Shown: positions 12,422-23,269 of the stretch, piece after piece
How positions within the stretch are numbered: position 1 is the first letter of the stretch
Layout: each line of letters begins with the position of its first letter
NCBI GenBank assembly: GCA_038380435.1
Contig: JAWZYU010000005.1
Coordinates: 39,454,001 to 39,518,000, forward strand
Origin: Ryuthela nishihirai
Lineage: Eukaryota; Arthropoda; Arachnida; Araneae; Heptathelidae
Length of the DNA stretch: 64,000 nt
Direction of reading: 5' to 3'
Notes under the pieces: generated by a model
The model's input: the letters and a program-made list of their open reading frames with translations, nothing else
What the model was told of the DNA's origin: nothing
Database searches by the model: none
Translations under genes and position numbers: made by a program

Positions 12422-12999
12422 CCTGCAAAGAGAAAAGTCTCAGGAAGGGTAAACAGCGAACCATGGTGGTAGTGGCTGGACTTACAAGATGCTTTCGAGA
12501 CTGGTGTTAAGGTCTTGCAGGTAAATTTGGATGTGCAAACCGAAAGGGCGAATGGGAGTCAGCCGATTCTGGTATAACATTTCCCACTAGGAACTGAAAA
12601 CTCAGTCCTAAGTGGATGGCCAGGCAGGGAACGTAATTTTGCAGCAAACTGCAGGGATAACTGCTGAAGACGAATAGATTATGAAGGTTCGTCAGTCTCA
12701 ATATAAAGACTCTGGACCATTGAAGTGCGGAGAGTCTGAATGGTGAAGGGGGTTCAGTACCTACACCATAGAATCCCAGTTGGATTAAAGGCGTGGGATC
12801 CGTAGTCCAGTTTCGACCAGACAAGTGGATGTCAGAGGTAGAGCAAAGAACATCGGCCAGCTCACAAAGAGAGGGAAAAGAGGACCTTGAGGATGTTCAA
12901 TACCCATGTGCACTTGGACCTGAGATGACATAAGTGTGGTAAAATGGTCAATTTCCCATCGAACTTGAGACCGAGAAATTTGGTCTTAGCCAAAACTGG

Positions 13000-14230
13000 A
13001 ATGATGTTACCCCTGAGCCACAGATCGGGATCCAGATGAAGATTCCGCTTGGGGCAAAAGTGCACAAAAGCGGTCGTCTATAGGAAAAACCGAAACCCAT
13101 TGGCTGTCGCCCAAACCAAGAGATTGTTCAGGGCAGTCTGCATTTGTCGTTCAATGACCCTCATGCTGGACGATGAGCAAAAGATACTAAAGTCGTCAAC
13201 ATAGAAGGAAATGCCTACAGTTGGAGGAACTTGCCATGTAATGGAATTTATCTTGACAGCAAAAAGCATAACAGTCAGGATGCATCCTGAGTGTTACGCT
13301 TTTAGTCACAAAGCATCTCCTGTTCTTGGGGGAAAGGCTGCGACAGAGGTTTGTTAACAAACTCAAAACGTATGAGGGGATAAAAAGTTTGTTGAAGATT
13401 AACATGTTACCTCTCAAATCGAAGCTATGGAGGTCACGAAGAATGCCAAATCTCCACGCTGTGTCGTATGCTTTTTCGATGTTGAAGAATATGGACACCA
13501 GGTGCTCTCGACGTAAAAATGAATTCTTGATCTCCGATTTGAGGCATAACGGTGGTCTAAAGTGGACCTGTGCATGAGAAAGTCATACTGGGTGTTGGAA
13601 AGAAGACCATGATGTTCCAAATACCAGGCCAGCATGGTATTTACCATTCTTTGCAACACCTTGCAGGCACAGCTCGTCAATGCAATTCGACGATAATTTG
13701 AAGGAATATTAGGATCTCGGACTGGCTAGGGGAAGGCCAAATGGATAGCCTCCTGCCAGGAGTCTGGAAACTGCTCCTCGATGAAAATGCGGTTGAAAAC
13801 TCGGAGCAGCGATCCTTACTCAATGGTGAGAGATGTGGGAGCATTGCATATGGACGTTGTCTGGCCCGATGGCAGATGCACAAGAACTGTGCAAAGCAAG
13901 GCGAAATTCATTCACTGTGAATGTTCTGTTATAAGGCTCCAGGCCATTAGAATGAAAGGACAGAAGATAGCATTTGGCCTTGCTCTTCAGATTCAGAAAC
14001 TCGGGGGAGTAGGACGATAAAGAAGAGATTGAGAAGAAAGACACCCCCAGAGTATTAGCAATTGCTCGAGGATAGCAATTGCCTGTCCATTGTGCTCCAG
14101 AATCGATAATGAGTGCGATCTTCTCGACTTTATCCCACATGACCTTATAACTGGTTGTGCAGGTGATGGATGTATATTTGAACCAAGATTCCTTCCGGCT
14201 CTTGAGCTGTACAAAATAGGCTTTCACCAT
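13000..14230 (-). pseudogene. LINE-B reverse transcriptase remnant
   Basis: Broken RT domain. Motifs in order: SAIGPDNVHMQC (14,230-13,820 frame), a fingers-palm segment with ERMVNTMLAWYLEHHGLL (13,680-13,414), a FNIEKAYDTAWRFGILRDL segment carrying motif A (13,498-13,196), and motif C YVDDF followed by an ERQMQTALNNL helix (13,269-13,078). At least three frame changes are needed to read through. The family reverse-transcribes element RNA at the nicked target site. Confidence 0.88.
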
Positions 14231-15595
14231 GGCGCATTGAATGCTTCAAGGTTGGGGGATATATCCAAAACTGTCCCCAACCCTTAATCAGAGTTTTATG
14301 AGCTGCGGTGCAGGCGGTTTTCCTACAGGTTTGGAAACTGTGAGAACCGATTTGAAGTCTGAGGAATAGTAGAGGTAGCTGCATGGATGATACAGTCCGT
14401 CATCTCCATACTGCAACAATGATAGAGTCCTGGCTGTCAGAGTGGTCATTGAGCTCAGAAAGGAACTCAAAGCTACTCCAGTCAGTACAATAAAGCCCCC
14501 ATCGTGTGACGCATGAAGGGCTGCAAAGCCACCCACAGGAAGGCGAATGTTTCCATATGGATTGTCCTCAACCTCCCATGTAACGAGTGGAAGGATCGAG
14601 GAGGAGCAGATAGTGAGATCAATGACAGTGAATATGTGGGTTGGGAATGGAAGTATGTGCTGACACTGGTGTTCAACAGAGAGAGAGCAATGGAACCAGT
14701 TGGTGTGAGCACTGCCCCAGAGTGGACTATCTGTTTAAATCCCCCATGATGAGGAAGGGAGACAGCAGCTGCGAGACGAGGTCATCCTGGAAGATGATAC
14801 TTTCTGTGGTAGGTATATGGAACAGACAATCAACGAGAACCCCACAAAGAAGCAGATAGCAACTGCCTCTAAGTTGGTGGTGAGGGGTATGACCTGGAAT
14901 GGAGAATGGTTGCTCACGAAGATGGCTACATCCCCATGAGTTCACCATCCCGGCGAATGAGAGAGAAGTGCTGAAGAGCGGGATTGTTGTATGTCTGCAG
15001 GTGCATCTCCTGCAGGCACACACAGACGGGCTCACGTTCCCTCAGGAGGACCTTGATGTCATCAGTATTACTCTGGAATCCACGATAATTCCATTATAGG
15101 AGTGTGGCCATTTCAGGTCTTTGAGTGGACGACCTCAGATTTATTTTAACCATCGCCAGCGACGGTTTAAGAAAAATGGGACAGTGCCTGTCCATGCCCT
15201 CGGAGTTGTCCCAAGGACACGGATTAGAAGATCGCCGTATGTGGAGAGGTTAAAATTTTCTTTTTAGGCCTCGGTGGGGACCCCTGAAGTTTTGAATGTC
15301 TGTGGTCCGGAGGGAGCGGGCCTTCTGTAGGTGGAGGTGGAAGGCACAGATGTAGGAATAGAAACCAGAGTTGATGTAGAGATCGACACAGTCTTCATCT
15401 TCGCTTGTGCCAAGAGGTACTTGGCAGCAGGCGAAAAAGATTCAGCAGATGGAATGCTGATATCCGTCTGCACCACCGCGGAAGCCATCTTAACGACGGA
15501 CTTTCCGACGACCGCAACAGCATAGGAAACTTTGCCAGATGTGGCAGTTGGTGCAGTCAGCTTTCTCGCCTCTGGAGAGATGTTGTTTAGGGTCT

Positions 15596-16070
15596 TTAGA
15601 TGCTGTACCTCTTTCTCCTCCAGTCACTTTGAACAGTCACGGTAGTACGCCAGATGCTCATTACTACAGTTAACCTAGCATACCTTTTCTGCTGTGCAGT
15701 CACGGTCGACATGATCCTGACTGCTACAACGGCACAGGTGGGTTTGCCCTGGCATGCTGTGTGCACGTGGCCGAACCTCTGGCATTGAAAACAACGCAGA
15801 GAGTTAGGTATATACGGCCGTACTCTCAATATAAGTACCTTGCCTTGGTGGAAGTAGGCAAGTGTGGCATGTTGAAAGTAATGATAAGTACCGGGTGGGT
15901 ATTAACTTTACATCACAGCATTGGGAAACCCACTTGACTGCTGTCGCTCCCTGGGAAGAAAACTCCGGGAGGATTTCCTGTTCAGAAACACTGAGGTGAC
16001 CCCACTCGGAGATCATGCCCAAGGAGGAATTTAGAGTCTTGTGTGGTGCGACTGACTTCCACTCCACCAA
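15596..16070 (-). pseudogene. LINE-B ORF1 (gag-like, zinc knuckle) remnant
   Basis: Two overlapping frame pieces of the LINE-B ORF1. The piece 15,829-15,596 contains the CCHC knuckle C-x2-C-x4-H-x4-C (CFQCQRFGHVHTAC) with a second cysteine run just after it, typical of Jockey-clade gag proteins that bind element RNA. The piece 16,070-15,804 precedes it and is frameshifted. The protein is non-functional as read. Confidence 0.8.
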
Positions 16071-16555
16071 TCATTGTAACATTCAAAATAAGCTCTGAAT
16101 ATTTCGAGCATGCAGTCTCCAGATCTTAGGCGCTTTATAGATATCGGTTCTCCTGCAAGACCTTTCAAACCTTTGTTTATAAAAAAGGGAGACATGTCCC
16201 CAATTACCTGATCACCCGTAGGGTGGATGATCAGGAATCATGGGGACTGAGACACACACGAAGATGATAGATGATGGTGAAGACACAGAAGATGGGGTTC
16301 ATGCGAGCCCTCTTGGCAGCAATGCAGCCAAGAGGGCTCGCATGAATATAATGTATTTCCTTTTTCGAAATTCATGGTGGTTTTTAGGGTTTTCAGTGCC
16401 CATTGTCCCCACCCACCATGGAGTCTAACAAGGGGACATCCAATTGGACGCCAGAACTGCCGGGCACCATACTCATACAGCCAGTAAGCCTTGCCCTCAT
16501 AACTAAAGAAAAGGAAAATTAAAAGAGAAATGTGAGAATCTCATCCGAGGTCTCA

Positions 16556-17465
16556 CAAAAGAAAAGAACCCAGTAGACTGGACTGATTTATGGATTTGAG
16601 CTTGATTATGGATCCTGGACTTACTTCCCTGGTGGGTCTCTTTTGAGGGAGAATCTGTCACTGTGTTGTCTGTTTGATTGTGGGTTGTCAGCCCTAATAA
16701 AGGCACGAGATTCCTTATATCAGCTGGTGGATAATCCCGATCGGAGGCCATCGCAGGTACCTGAACCTCACTTATCTAGTTGGGCATCGTCAATCATAAA
16801 CTGGAATATTGTGTCTCAGGCAGGCCATATGGCTTTTGAAAAAGTTCACTTGAAAAGGTGGTGTCTGAAGTTCCTACCAGCATCGGAGACTTCAGCCTTT
16901 AGTAGAGAAGAAACAGGTCTTTGCTCCATTATTTGAGTGATAAGGTTATAGAACCCATTTCTGAAAGAAGGAAGTACAGGATTAATATGAATCAACACCC
17001 TACTAGTCGTAACGGAAATCATTGCAAAGAATTAATAAACGTATAAATGAGTAGTTAATAGCTGATAAGGATCTTTGGCTCGATAGCTTGGCTAAGAAAG
17101 CAGAGGAAGCAGTTAGACAGCAGAACAGCAGGGGGTTGTACCAGACTGTTAATGTTTTATGTGGGAAGAAGCAGACAGGCACACAAGGATTTAGGGATAA
17201 ATATGACAAGGTGGTTGAAGGTGAGGTTTCTGTGATGGCTAGGTGGGCTGAGCATTTCAGAGATGTTCTAAATAATGTGCTTATTTCAACTCCCATTGTT
17301 TGTAATGAGGATAGATGCATTACTGGCTTTCATGATGGCTCTATATCACATTCTGAAGTCGCATTGGCCATCTCTAAATTAAAACTGCAGAGATCTCCAG
17401 GGGTGGACGAAATCACCACTGATATGCTTAGATGTTTGCTTATATATGCTTATTGTTTGGGTTAG
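16556..17465 (+). mobile_element. LINE-A copy with large internal deletion
   Basis: The left part (16,556-16,936) matches the LINE-A 5' region seen at 30,200-30,650. At about 16,937 the sequence jumps directly to GAGTGATAAGG, which in the 30-33 kb copy lies about 1 kb further on, at about 31,657; the endonuclease is therefore missing. The right part (17,088-17,465) is the pre-RT region with MARWAEHFRDVLNN and the frame-open SPGVDEITTDM. It is truncated before the RT palm. The 125-aa open frame here is a relic, not a host gene. Confidence 0.85.
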
Positions 17466-17923
17466 CTAAATTAAAATTTTCCATGTTTTACGAGGGGACT
17501 GATTTAAAAACAGTTTTGGTAGTAAATGTTTTACGCCAAGCGTATGTCTTTAAGTACGTAGATTGCGAAATGTCTTGGAAATTTTAAAGTCATTTTGATC
17601 TTTCGTTTCTAAGAACTTTTTAAAAAAGTTTATTTTTATAATTGATACATTTGTATATTGAGGATGACATCCAAGGCTTTCTAAGTTTTTTTGAATTACC
17701 TACAATTATGTATGAGAAAACGAAAATCATAAATTTGTTTCAGATAATCATGAAATCTCCCATTTGTGGCATTAACATCATTCCCATTGAGAAATCTTGG
17801 AGATTACCGGTAGAAATGTTCAATATTAGTTTCCATGGATATTTAAATTGTTATCTAGGTTCCGTTAGATTTGTAAAAAAATAATTATTTGCAAATGGTC
17901 ATTTATAAATAAATATAATATAA
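17466..17923. other. AT-rich, no recognised gene
   Basis: AT-rich spacer between the LINE-A copy and the SINE-2 pair. An 80-aa + frame at 17,642-17,884 shows no recognisable domain. Confidence 0.4.
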
Positions 17924-17925
17924 AC

Positions 17926-18028
17926 ACCCCCTCAAGCATCAGCTTTCCACGGAGGTCTGACAGGAGCCTGTCAGTTTACACGCCTTAGTAGAAGATCTGG
18001 TTGAGTGGCGGGACCTCAGCAGCAAATA
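17926..18028 (-). mobile_element. SINE-2 copy lacking tRNA head
   Basis: The 3' half of SINE-2 in minus orientation, with the palindromic TGACAGGAGCCTGTCA and CCCCCTCAAGCA tail. The tRNA-like head is absent, consistent with 5' truncation or with loss at the junction to the next copy. Confidence 0.85.
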
Positions 18029-18039
18029 GTCACTTGTGT

Positions 18040-18232
18040 CGTCCCATGGCCGAGTGGTTAGCGCGCTTGGCTACTGATCTACGTGACCTGGGTTCGAGCC
18101 CCGGGTAAGGCATGGCTGTTTGTGTCGTTTTTCTGCTGAGGTCCTGCCATCCTCTCAGACCTTCTACTATGGCATATAAACTGACAGGCTCCTGTCAGAC
18201 CTCTGTGGCAAGCAGCTGCTTGAGGGGGTATT
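18040..18232 (+). mobile_element. SINE-2 copy, full length
   Basis: Full-length SINE-2 in plus orientation and the best-preserved one here: A-box TGGCCGAGTGG, B-box GGTTCGAGCCC, middle TGCTGAGGTCCTGCCATC, palindrome CTGACAGGCTCCTGTCAG, tail GAGGGGGTATT followed by A-rich sequence. It abuts the inverted partial copy to its left, forming a head-to-head pair able to fold back. Confidence 0.92.
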
Positions 18233-18239
18233 AAAAAAA

Positions 18240-19180
18240 ATGGTAAAGTAATACACCAGCTAGATAACATTCATCATTAGTAATGCACAAGTCCAACATG
18301 GATGACGAAGTAGCCATGATTCGAATAGGGGCAAGGATTGCATTTTTATAGCTAGAGGAAAATATTATATTTAACAATTTGTACTATTACTTTTTTGCAG
18401 TCATGCCAATATTAAAATCACCTAATAAATATATTTTATGTTTAGAATTCATTTTGGCCGTGTAGTGATTACGGTCCTCAGCCGATAGATGGCATTGCTC
18501 AAGTGGCGTGTGACGTCGAAGTGTAAAGTATTATGTCGATTTGTAAAGTATGACGTATAAACGTAACTGTTGGTGGCCTATGGCTCTTTGATTTGTTTCT
18601 TTTGGGTGGGTAATGTGGAGTCACGTGTTATGTGTGAGATTTGACGTTTGTTTTTTTCGCCATTTTTTCTAGACTTCTTTGGATAACATACCTATGTGGT
18701 TAGAGGTAAGTTCGTGTGTATTATATATTTAATATGGGGGGGGGGGGTGTTCAGCGATAGGTAGGATACGAATAATTAATATGTTCTAGCTTTTTTTTTG
18801 AAAATTGGTTAGGATATGGTTTATAATTAGTTATTAAAGATATTTAGGGGCCCATGTAGTGTTGGAGTATGCAAGTTTTTGCGTGTGGGATTGAAAATGG
18901 CGATAGTAAAGAACACATGTATTTCGATAGAATAGTTTGGGGGTGAATTGAATGTTTTTTAGTAGTTACGTGTAGTATGGTAATTATTAATGTATTATAG
19001 TGATTAATTAATTTTGTTGTATATTTAGGAGTCTTTTAAATATAGTTATATGATTTATCGTTAATATGTGGAAGCGTCTGGCGACTTTTTGATGTAGTAA
19101 TTCTGGGTATTGTAGAATTGTCGGTGTGTGAAAAAAACGTCAGTTTTTGATGGAGTCAGGAAAGAATGAAAAATTTAGAG
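18240..19180. other. No recognised gene
   Basis: No coding family seen. A G-tract lies near 18,734-18,744 and the stretch from about 18,480 is comparatively CpG-containing. It may belong to an unrecognised transposon or to promoter-like sequence; nothing decides between them. Confidence 0.35.
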
Positions 19181-19186
19181 GTGGGG

Positions 19187-19545
19187 TGAGAGTGGCGCAG
19201 TCGGTAGCGCCAGACTTGTAATCTGTAGTTCCAAGGTTCGAGTCCGAGCTATGTCAGCGTTTAGATTTACCTCGGCAAATTTTCAAACTCTGCTCATAGT
19301 AGGGGACACTGATGGGCTTGGAAAGGCCGCCGTCCGTCGGTTAGGATGTTAAGCCGTGGCCCTGTATGCGGGAGAGATAATCTGTGTACGTTAAAGAACA
19401 CGCTGGATGGCCTTGACAGGAAGTTACTGTCTCCCAACAACTGTTCTAGTGGGTCCCGTACCTTCTGCGAGCTTTCGGGGTTCATGTGATCTCGTCATTT
19501 AGCCCATGGTGTGGGAAAAAAGTGGGGGCTCAGAGGTAAAATGAC
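19187..19545 (+). mobile_element. SINE-1 copy, full length
   Basis: Plus-orientation SINE-1. The tRNA-like head has GTGGCGCAGTCGGTAGCGCC and B-box GGTTCGAGTCC; the anticodon-like position reads TGT (Thr-like), versus CGT in the 50.0 kb copy. The body contains CGTTAAAGAACACGCTGGAT and the end GGGGCTCAGAGGTAAAA. It is moderately diverged. Confidence 0.88.
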
Positions 19546-19599
19546 AATGTAATTTATGCGAGGGTTATTTGAGCTGTAAGATTTTTTTTTTTATCAGAT

Positions 19600-19915
19600 T
19601 TTTGTTTTGGGGCATTTTTTTTATAATTCAGTCGGCGGTGTACTGTTTCCGATTTTCATGTTTTTTGGTTTGTGTTGCCTGGGAGGACATTATTTAGTTT
19701 TGGGGCTATTTTAAAATTCTGTCGGCGGTGCACTGTTTCCGATTTTCATGGTTTTCCGTTGCCTTGGAGGACATTTAGTTTTGGGGCTTTTTTATAATTC
19801 GGTCGGCGGTGCACTGTTTCCGATTTTCATGGTTTTCCCGTTGTGTGTTGCCTTGGAGGGCATTAATTAGTTTTGGGGCTTTTTTTATAATTCGGTCGGC
19901 GGTGTATTGTGTTTT
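19600..19915. repeat. Tandem repeat, ~83-95 bp unit, ~3.5 copies
   Basis: Units begin TTTTGGGGC at 19,602, 19,697, 19,779 and 19,869 and share GTCGGCGGTGCACTGTTTCC and GGAGGACATT. Divergence is low, so the expansion looks comparatively recent. Confidence 0.88.
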
Positions 19916-20318
19916 GAAAAGAGGGGAGGGGGAATGGTGGAAGTGGTTTACTGTATCTGGGAAGGCAATCGTTTTATTTTTTGTTGGATTTGGCACTTTT
20001 ATGAGCTTTCATTCTGTTATTGATGGTTACGAGCTTTTTTTGCGGTAATTTAATTTTTTTTACGTTTGTTTAAAACGCAATTTTAGGTTACTATGGTTAC
20101 GGTGCGTTGCGTTTGACGTAAACTCGGGTTTTTCGTTATTATGGTAACGAAAAAAAACGATCTTTTTTTCTAGAAACCTCTGTTTGGGTTAGGGTCTCGG
20201 TAGTTGTGGGAATCGACTAAAAGGGCCGTTTTGTTACGTTGCGTCAAAAACAAAATGGCGGCTAAGGCCCATGATCTGTACTACTGCCTTGCAATTAAAA
20301 TGGAGTCATTTTCTATAG

Positions 20319-22265
20319 TTAAAGTTCCGTAATTTCAGAAATCGTTGCAAAAGTATTAGTTATGAGGAAGTCTTTGTGCTTATCTGATAGATCAATTACT
20401 ACGCCTCCCCCTAATTTCATTTCTCGATTAAGCAAAAACGTATTATATCCAGGAATATTGACATAACTGTTAAAGGAAAACGAAGTTTCTGTCACACATA
20501 TACAATCAACATCATACTGAAAAAATACAATCAAATTCAACAGACATTCAGTCTTATTGCTTAAACTACAAGCATGCAAATGAATTAGAGAAAAATTACA
20601 TTTAATTAACGCCATTTGAAATTAAAACTCAATATGTTACAAAAGCTAGACATTTCTAGAGCAAACTTTCTAAACAATCAATTTAAGATCATCAGTGCTA
20701 TCTATGTGAACTACTTTTGAATTAGAATTAAGATGCAAAAATATGCTATCTTTAACAGTCCATAGAAACATCCAGTTGTTCGCTCTTTTCAATACTAAGG
20801 CTTCAATGAAAATTTTTTTTCCTTGCTGGACATGTGTTCATTAATAAAAACCAGGAACTCATGAAATGATGAGCTGAAAAATTTTTTTCGATTTTCAAAT
20901 TCGGATACTCAAGTTCTACGCAAAATGTTTTCTCTTTTTGCCCTTGCAATAGCTCATTTTTATTCTCCCTGTGCACGAAATTTATACTAATGGATCTAGC
21001 TCTTGTCTGGTCCTTTATCGCTGGAACTCTATGGACTTGGTTGAATATGTCACACGTAAATATACATCATAACATCATTACTCATCAGGCCGGTATCATA
21101 CATCATAACTCATCGATACCGGCCTGCTGGCAAACGATTCCGAAAAACATTGCAATGTCATTCACGATTTTCGAACAATCTTCACCTGTGGTTTCTGGTA
21201 CCTCTTTAATTTCTAAATTATTAATTCTAGAATACTGTTGTATCTCAACCACTTTATTTTGCAATTGATTGACATCACTACTTAATATTTTATTTGCTTC
21301 TCTTAGATAGCAATTCTCCTTAATTAGTTGTGAGAATTCACTCGACATAATATCATTAAAACACTTGCTTATGTTCTCGAAGGGATCGTTCATGTAGTGC
21401 AGTGTCTCGCAAACTTTTTTACTCTGCGTCACACTGAATCTAATTTTTTTCCGCGTCACACCTAAAAAAGAATTTTTGATGGTTACGTAAAAAGAGGAAA
21501 ATTGAAGTTTCGTTAAATGCATTTTATTTAAAATAAATCTAAAAATAAATATAATTAATCATAACTCGGTGTTTGTTTTAAATATTTGTCCATTCTATGG
21601 CTTGAAATAATCCAAAATTAATACTAAAATGTGGAAAAAGCTTGATAAATACTTACAAGATCCCAGTTGATAAAATCTGAAAGATTTTTATTAAAGCAAG
21701 TCGAAATTAAAGCACGTCGATAACACAAGTCAAGTCAAAATGAAATCTTTGGAATATCTAGTGTCAATTTGAAAATCTCTCGCGGCACACAGTTTGCGAG
21801 ACACTGATGTAGTGAATACCACTTCTGATATCGGAATTTTCCCTATTGAAATCTTCTCCGTTAATCTGAATCTTATCTAATTTAACATTTCAATTCCGAA
21901 AATAAAGCATATATATATTGTGATTTGGCATAGGGCCTACCTGAGATTCTTTTGGTGAGAGAAGAAACTCTTCGACACTCGATTCTTTAGAATGAATCCC
22001 CATAACATTCACGAGATTCCGACATCTTTGGATTCTCCTTAGCTATTAACGTAAGCGAGGATTTGCCAGTAGAAACAGCCTTGCACGTGGCACAGAGCTA
22101 CTGCCTTCTCTCCTGTGACATTTCTTTGTAATTGCTGTGATTTGTAACTTGATATTGTTCACTACAAGTATTGCATTTCAAAATGTTGTACGCAGCCGCA
22201 ATTGCTACTTTACATACACCGCATTCTTTCACTCTTTCACGTTGAGCTCCTTTAGCAGCGCTCAC
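20319..22265 (-). mobile_element. LINE-D (CR1/L2-like) 5' part: ORF1 plus start of ORF2
   Basis: Minus-strand non-LTR element. A cysteine-rich segment at about 22,250-22,050 (CGVCKVAI, ILKCNTC, LCATCKA) resembles the PHD-like finger at the start of some CR1-group ORF1 proteins. It is followed after the hAT insertion by a helical, coiled-coil-like part with EIQQYSRINNLEIKEVPET (21,260-21,170). ORF2 starts at ATG 20,615 with an endonuclease N-terminus (ICVTETSFSF, NIPGYNTF, GGGVVIDL) and is cut off at about 20,319. RT is absent, so the copy is truncated at its 3' side. Confidence 0.75.
21400..21806. mobile_element. Non-autonomous hAT MITE, 407 bp
   Basis: The inverted termini CAGTGTCTCGCAAACT / AGTTTGCGAGACACTG are flanked by a perfect 8-bp TSD, atgtagtg (21,392-21,399 and 21,807-21,814). 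An 8-bp TSD and CAGTG start are hallmarks of the hAT superfamily. The element lies inside the LINE-D ORF1 and has no coding capacity. Confidence 0.92.
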
Positions 22266-22329
22266 AGATGAGATATACTACTCCCGCTGTTGCCACTTGC
22301 CAATAATAAAAAATAAATAAATAAATTTG

Positions 22330-22745
22330 GGTAAGGTGCATATACATATGATAATAGTTTGGATCAGTGTAGATATGAAGTAGAGGACTGAGGTTAGGTT
22401 CAAATATACAGTAAAAAACTTAGGTTGGTTTCTTATATAAGGTAGCGTCACTGTTCAGGTCAGGTGATGATATAGGTAGCAGGTTCGAATCAGGCATGGA
22501 TATACAATAGCGAGTTCAGGTCGGGTTAAGACATATGGTACTGGGTCGGATATACGGTAGTGGGTTCAGGTCAGATGTCCTGATGCATGTAGTCAGTTCA
22601 GGTCAGGTGCAGATATACGATAGCGAGTTCGGGTTGGGTTCAGATATACAGTAGCAGGTTCAGGTCGGAAATAATATGCCGCTGCTTGTTCGGGTCAGGT
22701 GCTCATATATGGTAGCAGATTTGTATATACAATATACAAACCGTT
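22330..22745. repeat. Degenerate tandem repeat, ~38-48 bp unit
   Basis: About ten diverged units of the type GATATACGGTAGCGGGTTC-AGGTCAGGT. Unit length drifts and some units are partial. It lies about 400 bp upstream of the first visible protease exon. No coding content. Confidence 0.8.
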
Positions 22746-23138
22746 TGCTCCGATGCTGGTCCTCGTATAGCGGGTTTAGTTAGCTAAAAGTCGACGGGCA
22801 GAAAACTGTTGAGAATGAATTAGGGAAAAACCATTGATTTTATTTTTTGCTACTGACGTTTAAGTTAGCGAATTAAACTGCGATTTTTTGAGTGCACCTA
22901 CTTCTTTTCAAAAGTAATTTTAACCTTCCATTAGTTGTACTGCAAATTTTTCCAAATAAAAATAATCATTCTCATTACTTCAAAATTCCATAATTTTAAA
23001 AATCGTAAGACTAGATCGCAGATTGTAAGAGTAAAGATCGTAAGGCTCGAGTCTCAACCATCTTGTTTGTCTGTCTGAAAGTGAAAAAATAACATCTTTA
23101 CGATTTCTGGCTTTAATCTTTAACTTTTATAATTTCAG

Positions 23139-23269
23139 ACAGGATTAATTCAACACTTTTATGGGACTGATAGCAGAGAGTGGATGGGATCTATGAACAA
23201 TCTTCCTTATTGTGGAAGTGTTCTCATCACCGACAGACATGTGTTGACAGCGGCACACTGTGTAAGAGA
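23139..23269 (+). CDS. Trypsin-like serine protease, exon with His57
   Basis: Internal exon of an S1-family (chymotrypsin-fold) serine protease. It encodes the segment around LPYCGSVLITDRHVLTAAHC: Cys42, the LTAAHC motif with catalytic His57, and Cys58. The acceptor follows a pyrimidine-rich tract (TAATTTCAG) and the donor is GA|GTAAGT; it starts in phase 0 and ends after 43 codons plus 2 bases. That phase is completed by the single leading base of the exon at 34,447. The canonical IVGG activation motif is not in this exon, so an upstream exon (signal or pro-region, activation site) must exist outside the visible exons. An alternative acceptor near 23,176 would shorten it. Such proteases are secreted and often act in clotting or immunity cascades; the role here is unknown. 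Confidence 0.85.

Larger units (their letters stand above)
11265..16530 (-). mobile_element. LINE-B (Jockey-like) near-full-length copy
   Basis: 5.3-kb non-LTR retrotransposon on the minus strand, near complete. In transcription order it holds: a 5' leader (16,530-16,080); a gag-like ORF1 with zinc knuckle CFQCQRFGHVHTAC (15,829-15,596); an AP-like endonuclease region starting WNYRGFQSN near 15,105; an RT with GPDNV, LSNTQYDF and the catalytic motif FYVDDF near 13,200; and an RNase H with FTDGSK and TAELHG (12,360-12,220). The 3' end at 11,265 aligns with the 3' end of the copy at 39,459. Stops and frameshifts interrupt both ORFs, so it is inactive, though the RT catalytic aspartates survive. 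Confidence 0.92.

Noticed and set aside
18040..18112. tRNA gene with A-box and B-box
   Set aside because: It is the head of a full-length SINE-2, and the anticodon stem-loop does not form a standard 7-base loop.
19195..19258. tRNA gene (Thr-like, anticodon TGT) on the + strand
   Set aside because: Continues into the SINE-1 body and matches the heads of other SINE-1 copies; arm pairing is imperfect. SINE head, not a tRNA gene.
20250..20275. Promoter with AAAATGGCGGC (YY1-type motif)
   Set aside because: A single short motif with no downstream gene found; could be chance or part of an unidentified element.
21103..21522. 139-codon frame as a host gene
   Set aside because: Part of it is LINE-D ORF1 and the start lies within the hAT MITE, so the frame is a fusion created by the insertion.
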